A DNA stretch of 64,000 bases from Pseudonocardia autotrophica (lineage in GTDB: Bacteria; Actinomycetota; Actinomycetes; Mycobacteriales; Pseudonocardiaceae): positions 6,004-70,003 of the forward strand of contig NZ_JNYD01000029.1 in assembly GCF_000717175.1 (NCBI RefSeq). The letters are read 5' to 3'. A program made the position numbers and the translations under genes. Below are positions 60,326 through 64,000 of the stretch, one piece after another. Position 1 is the stretch's first letter; the number at the start of each line of letters is the position of its first letter. Under the pieces are notes generated by a model. The model made no database searches. It had not been told where the DNA came from and saw nothing but the letters and a program-made list of their open reading frames with translations.

Positions 60326-62278
60326 GTGGCGATCGATCCGGACCTCTCGGAACTGGCCGCGGCGCACGGCGTCGCGACGGGCTACAACGACGGCGACCGC
60401 AGGCCGGTCACCGTCGACGAGGAGGTGGTCGTCGAGGTCCTCGGTCTGCTCGAGGTCGACGCGACCACCCCCGCCGCGCGGGCCGCGGCGCTCAGCGAGG
60501 CCCGCGAGAACGCCGCGCGCGGCCTGCTCCCCGGCACGATCGGCCTGCGCGCCGACCGTCCCCGGCCGCTGCCCGTGCCCGGCGTGCTCGTCGGCGAGGA
60601 CGGCGGCCGCCGCGAGGTCGAGGGCGAGCTGGCCGGCCTGGAGCCCGGCTGGTACCGGCTGGAGACGGCGGAGCAGCAGGTCACGGTCGTCGTCTCGCCT
60701 CCGGCACTGCCGGCGACCCCGCGCTCCTGGGGCTGGATGCTCCAGCTCTACGCGCTGCACTCGGCGGGCAGCTGGGGGATCGGCGACCTCGGCGATCTGC
60801 GGAGCTTCACCGCGCACGCCGGAGAGCAGGGCGCGTCGGCGATCCTGCTCAACCCCCTGCACGCGATCACCCCGCTCGCGCCGGTGCAGCCGTCGCCGTA
60901 CACGCCGTCGAGCCGGCGGTTCGCGACCCCGCTCGCGCTGCGGATCACCGACCTGGCCGAGTACGCCGCGGCCGACCCGGCCACGCGCGCCGAGGTCGAC
61001 GCCCTGCGTCCGGAGACCGTCGGCGACCGCCTCGCGCACGATCGGGTGTGGGCGGCGAAGCGGTCGGCCCTCGAGCTGCTGTGGCGGTCGGCCGGGCGCC
61101 CCGACCCCGTCGAGCCCGGTCCCGATCTCGTCGACTTCGCAACCTACTGCGCACTCGCCGAGCGCTACGGCGGCCGGTTCACCCTGTGGCCGGAGGAGCT
61201 GCGCCACCCCGGCTCCGAGGCCGTCGGCCGCGCCCGGCGCGAGCTCGCCCCGCGGGTCGCGTTCCACGGCTGGGTGCAGCAGCGGCTCGCCGACCAGCTG
61301 GCCGCGGCGCGCACCGCGGCCCGCGAGGCGGGCATGCCCCTCGGCGTCATCCACGACCTCGCCGTGGGGTGCGACCCGGAGGGCGCCGACGCCTGGGCGC
61401 TGCAGGACGTCCTGGCCCTCGACGTGACCGTCGGCGCCCCGCCGGACGCCTTCAACCAGCGTGGACAGGCGTGGGGCCTGCCGCCGTGGCGCCCCGACCG
61501 GCTGGCCGCGACCGGGTACGCCGCCTACCGCGACATGCTCCGTGCACTGCTCACCCACGCGGACGGGCTGCGGATCGACCACGTCGCCGGGCTGTTCCGG
61601 CTCTGGTGGGTGCCGCCGGGCCGCACGCCCGACCGCGGCACCTACGTGCACTACGACGCCGAGGCGATGCTCGCCGTCCTCACGCTCGAGGCCTCCCGGG
61701 CGGGCGCGGCGGTGGTCGGCGAGGACCTCGGCACCGTGGAACCCGAGGTCACCGAGGCCCTGCACGGCCGCAACATGCTCGGGTCGACCGTGCTCTGGTT
61801 CGCCCGGGACCCCGAGCGCGAGGACGCGCTGATGCCGCCCGGCGACTGGCCGGAGGAGGCGGTCGCGACCATCTCGACCCACGACCTGCCGACGGCGTCG
61901 GGCTTCCTGACCGGCGAGCACGTCCGGGCCCGGGCCGACCTCGGCCTGCTCGACGACGTCGCGGCCGAGGAGCGCAAGGCCGCCGCCGAGCGCGAGGAGC
62001 TGGTCGGCCTGCTCGTGTCGGAGGGGGTGCTCGACTCGGCCGACGCCCCCGAGGACCGGATCGTCGTCGCGATGCACGCGCTGCTGGCCCGCAGCCGCAG
62101 CCGGCTCGTGCTCGCCTCGCCGTACGACGTCGTCGGCGAGACGCGTCAGCCCAACCTGCCCGGGACCGTCGACGAGTACCCGAACTGGCGGCTGCCGCTG
62201 CCCGTGTCGCTCGAGGAGCTGGTGGCGGACCCGCGGGTGAAGGAGGTCGTCGCGGCATTGCGTTCCGGGGGCCGGTGA
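60326..62278 (+). CDS. malQ: 4-alpha-glucanotransferase (amylomaltase)
   Basis: 650 residues, GTG start. Family GH77 motifs: SWGIGDLGDLRSF, APVQPSPYTPSSRRF, GAPPDAFNQRGQAWGLPP, LRIDHVAGLFRLWWVP (nucleophile Asp), VVGEDLGTVEPEV (acid/base Glu) and STHDLPTASGF. It transfers maltodextrin chains between alpha-glucans in the cytoplasm. The N-terminal 130 residues form the beta domain usual in actinobacterial MalQ. No other glycogen gene is nearby. Confidence 0.93.
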   Translation: MAIDPDLSELAAAHGVATGYNDGDRRPVTVDEEVVVEVLGLLEVDATTPAARAAALSEARENAARGLLPGTIGLRADRPRPLPVPGVLVGEDGGRREVEGELAGLEPGWYRLETAEQQVTVVVSPPALPATPRSWGWMLQLYALHSAGSWGIGDLGDLRSFTAHAGEQGASAILLNPLHAITPLAPVQPSPYTPSSRRFATPLALRITDLAEYAAADPATRAEVDALRPETVGDRLAHDRVWAAKRSALELLWRSAGRPDPVEPGPDLVDFATYCALAERYGGRFTLWPEELRHPGSEAVGRARRELAPRVAFHGWVQQRLADQLAAARTAAREAGMPLGVIHDLAVGCDPEGADAWALQDVLALDVTVGAPPDAFNQRGQAWGLPPWRPDRLAATGYAAYRDMLRALLTHADGLRIDHVAGLFRLWWVPPGRTPDRGTYVHYDAEAMLAVLTLEASRAGAAVVGEDLGTVEPEVTEALHGRNMLGSTVLWFARDPEREDALMPPGDWPEEAVATISTHDLPTASGFLTGEHVRARADLGLLDDVAAEERKAAAEREELVGLLVSEGVLDSADAPEDRIVVAMHALLARSRSRLVLASPYDVVGETRQPNLPGTVDEYPNWRLPLPVSLEELVADPRVKEVVAALRSGGR

Positions 62279-62293
62279 GGCGACGATCACACC

Positions 62294-63082
62294 ATGCCCC
62301 TCAGTGCCGAGGCCCTGACGACCGCCGACCACGCCGCCGACCTGCTCTGGGCGGCGTGGACGGCCGGCGACGTGATCGACGAGCTCCCCGAGGACCTGCG
62401 CCCTTACGACCACGCGGCCGGCTGGGCGATCCAGCAGCGGATCGGCGAGCGGGCGGGCCCGGGCTACGGCTGGAAGATCGCGGCGACGTCGGCGCCGAGC
62501 CAGGCCGTGATCGGCATCGGCACCCCGCTGCCGGGCCGGCTGTTCGACCGCTTCCGCTTCGAGCCCGGCGACACGCTGCCCTTCGGCGGCCTGCACATGC
62601 GGGTGGTCGAGGCGGAGTTCGCGTTCCGGATGGCGTCGGACGTGCCGGCTGGCGCGTCCCGCGAGGACGTGCTCGCGGCGGTGGCGGCACTGCACCTGGC
62701 GATCGAGGTGCCGGACTCGCGCCTGCGCGACTACCCGCGGGCCGGCAGCTCGCAGCTGCTCGCCGACGTCGCCTGCGCGGGGCAGTTCGTGCTCGGCCCG
62801 GAGATCCCCGACTGGCAGGCGATCGAGTTGTCCACAGCGGGGACAGCCTTGTGGATCAACGGCGAGAAGGCGGCCGCGGGTACCGGCGCCGAGGTGATGG
62901 GCGACCCGCGCACCGCGCTGGTGTGGCTCGCCGAGGAGCTCGCGCACCTCGGGACGGGCCTCCGGGCGGGCGAGATCGTGACGACCGGCTCCACCACCCC
63001 CGTCCCGGCGATCTCCGCGGGCGACGCCGTTCGCGCCGACTTCGGCCCCCACGGCTCTGTGGAGATCACCTTCTCCTCCTGA
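62294..63082 (+). CDS. 2-keto-4-pentenoate hydratase/fumarylacetoacetase family protein
   Basis: 262 residues. The hydratase pattern is present: GYGWKIAATSAPSQAVIGIG, the metal-binding VEAEFAF, AIEVPDSRL, and LRAGEIVTTGSTTPVPAISA with DAVRADFG at the end. Relatives include MhpD/HpaH of aromatic meta-cleavage pathways. The RraA-like gene that converges on it also has relatives in aromatic catabolism, but no dioxygenase or aldolase operon is nearby. Confidence 0.88.
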   Translation: MPLSAEALTTADHAADLLWAAWTAGDVIDELPEDLRPYDHAAGWAIQQRIGERAGPGYGWKIAATSAPSQAVIGIGTPLPGRLFDRFRFEPGDTLPFGGLHMRVVEAEFAFRMASDVPAGASREDVLAAVAALHLAIEVPDSRLRDYPRAGSSQLLADVACAGQFVLGPEIPDWQAIELSTAGTALWINGEKAAAGTGAEVMGDPRTALVWLAEELAHLGTGLRAGEIVTTGSTTPVPAISAGDAVRADFGPHGSVEITFSS

Positions 63083-63114
63083 CCCCCGGAACTCGCGACT
63101 CGCGCTGCAGAAGG

Positions 63115-63170
63115 TCCCGACTCGCGGACCTCCTCCCGCGAGTCGGGAGATCCGGCACCGCGAGTCGGGA
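63115..63170. terminator. Bidirectional hairpin with an extra arm copy
   Basis: TCCCGACTCGCGG (63115-63127) pairs perfectly with CCGCGAGTCGGGA (63136-63148); a second copy of the right arm is at 63158-63170. It lies between convergent stops at 63082 and 63179. The same 13-mer closes the 22-bp array at 15166-15178. Confidence 0.7.
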
Positions 63171-63178
63171 GCTTCGGG

Positions 63179-63847
63179 TCAGACCGTGAAGCCCAGGGCG
63201 CTGGGCTGCTCCTTCGCCAGGGCGGCGAGGTGCTCGTCGACCGTGGTCATGCCGTGCAGGTCCCGGCCCGCCGCCATGCCCTCGACGAGCGCCTTCTCCG
63301 CCCGCTCGATCTCCTCGGCCGTGTCGATCGCGGCGGCGAAGCGCTCCCGCGGGCCGACCACGATGCCGTCGTCGTCCCCGACGAGGAGGTCACCCGGGGA
63401 GACGCGCACCCGCCCGAGGAGCACCTCCCGCCCGAAGGTGCCCGGGTCCCGGGTCGTGCCGGACATGGGGTTGGTGCCGCGCGCGTGGACCGGCAGGCCG
63501 ATTCGGCGCAGCCCGCGGACGTCGCGGCAGTAGCCGTCGATCACGATCGCGGCGAGACCCCGCCGGCGCGCCTCGGTGGCGAACAGTTCCCCAGACACCG
63601 CCTTGCGCAGCGAGTTGGTGGCCACGACCAGCACCGAGCCGGGCTCGGCCTCGCGCAGGGCGACGAGCACCGGCAGGTGGTCGTCGTACGCGAGCAGCGT
63701 GAAGGCGGGCCCGGCGAACGAGACGTCCGGGACCATCGCGCGGATCGCCGCGTCGACGACGGCGAGCCCCTTGTCGGCGTCGCACAGCGACGAGACCTGC
63801 ACCGCGCGGAGGCGCTCCATCAGCGTGTCCATGTCCCCATCGTGCAT
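63179..63847 (-). CDS. RraA-like protein (aldolase/demethylmenaquinone methyltransferase-like family)
   Basis: 222 residues from the ATG at 63847 (AAGGG upstream); an ATG at 63832 is also possible. The RraA-like core is clear: VSSLCDADKGL, SFAGPAFTL, GSVLVVATN, GELFATEARRRGLAAIVIDG, YCRDVRGLRRIGLPVHARG, VSPGDLLVGDDDGIVVGP. The Gly-x-Asp-x-Arg metal/substrate residues are partly retained (DGYCRD). Members are 4-hydroxy-4-methyl-2-oxoglutarate aldolases or RNase E inhibitors; in actinobacteria an aldolase role is more likely. A TTGCAC palindrome lies upstream. Confidence 0.85.
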   Translation of the reverse strand: MHDGDMDTLMERLRAVQVSSLCDADKGLAVVDAAIRAMVPDVSFAGPAFTLLAYDDHLPVLVALREAEPGSVLVVATNSLRKAVSGELFATEARRRGLAAIVIDGYCRDVRGLRRIGLPVHARGTNPMSGTTRDPGTFGREVLLGRVRVSPGDLLVGDDDGIVVGPRERFAAAIDTAEEIERAEKALVEGMAAGRDLHGMTTVDEHLAALAKEQPSALGFTV

Positions 63848-63859
63848 CCGCAACCCTTG

Positions 63860-63897
63860 ACTTGCACCTCCGGATAGTGCAAGTCTGAGCTTGCACA
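63860..63897. promoter_or_regulatory. TTGCAC operator-like palindrome upstream of the RraA-like gene
   Basis: ACTTGCAC (63860-63867) and GTGCAAGT (63877-63884) form an 8-bp inverted repeat; a third TTGCAC box is at 63891-63896. Position directly before the gene start suggests a regulator site. Confidence 0.55.
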
Positions 63898-63923
63898 TCA
63901 ACCGAGGAGTTTCAATGACCGTG

Positions 63924-64000
63924 TCAAGCCGCGTTGGCTGCGGGGGCCGGTGCCTCGGTGGTGAAGCGGCGGTTGTCACGGAGCAGCGCCCAGACGAGGT
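63924..64000 (-). CDS. C-terminal end of a probable transposase, cut by window edge
   Basis: The last 24 codons read LVWALLRDNRRF followed by an Ala/Pro/Thr tail and TGA at 63924-63926. WALLRDNRR-type endings are typical of actinobacterial transposases, possibly the IS110 or a related family; the fragment is too short to decide. The element would extend to the right of the window. Confidence 0.45.
   Translation of the reverse strand, partial: LVWALLRDNRRFTTEAPAPAANAA

Overview
The window is 64 kb of very GC-rich DNA (about 73 percent by eye) with frequent GTG starts, GGAGG-type ribosome sites and many 1-4 base start/stop overlaps. An HBHA-like adhesin, two mycofactocin-coupled dehydrogenases with an MftR-type regulator, and Excalibur and sortase genes point to an actinobacterium, most likely Pseudonocardiaceae (Pseudonocardia-like). 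This is inferred from gene content, not from a search.

Layout. 1-2.2 kb: two tandem paralogous FAD oxidoreductases (the first cut by the window edge). 2.3-7.0 kb: Lon protease, a YbaK-like protein, a DUF2516 membrane protein, an HBHA-like protein and its XRE regulator, in an order resembling mycobacterial Rv0474-Rv0476. 7.2-9.3 kb: a pair of FluC fluoride channels and a DUF445 protein. 9.5-14.2 kb: a small prim-pol-like protein, an epimerase, a cold-shock protein divergent from a fatty-acid desaturase, and a secreted Ala/Pro repeat protein. 14.2-15.2 kb: a repeat-filled gene-free tract. 15.2-17.6 kb: mftR and two mycofactocin-linked SDRs. 17.9-21.8 kb: ECF sigma factor, small secreted protein, GT39-like glycosyltransferase, membrane protein. 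22.1-25.5 kb: sugar transporter with DeoR and LacI regulators. 25.6-26.5 kb: a broken FUSC exporter beside a Glu-Asp-Phe tRNA cluster. 26.7-33.3 kb: copper sensor/chaperone, GDSL esterase, propionyl-CoA synthetase, Excalibur protein and sortase. 33.5-40.9 kb: ferredoxin, acyl-CoA ligase, transporters and hydrolases. 41-48.3 kb: HrpA helicase, acyl-CoA dehydrogenase and a further acyl-CoA ligase. 48.3-50 kb: a Doc-type toxin/antitoxin pair and a cysteine dioxygenase-rhodanese operon behind a Cys-containing leader peptide. 50.1-55.6 kb: a 1815-residue signalling protein. 55.7-63.8 kb: acetoacetate decarboxylase-like protein, two alpha/beta hydrolases, a repeat-rich membrane protein, MalQ, a hydratase and an RraA-like protein. 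The right edge holds the C-terminus of a transposase.

The strongest candidate for something unusual is the protein at 50119-55566. It joins a hybrid histidine kinase (PAS, GAF, HisKA, HATPase, REC) to a complete partner-switching module (PAS, three GAFs, SpoIIE/PP2C phosphatase, RsbW-like kinase, STAS) in one chain. The second is the dispersed family of GTGAGTG...CACTCAC palindromes that close several genes and sometimes supply the stop codon. The third is the leader peptide before the cysteine dioxygenase.

Metabolically the window is mostly lipid and acyl-CoA chemistry (three AMP-forming ligases, an acyl-CoA dehydrogenase, a desaturase, the decarboxylase-like protein, lipase-like hydrolases) plus stress functions (Lon, cold shock, fluoride, copper, sulfur). 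MftR homologues are reported to respond to long-chain acyl-CoA, which would tie the mycofactocin SDRs to this setting, but that link is inference.
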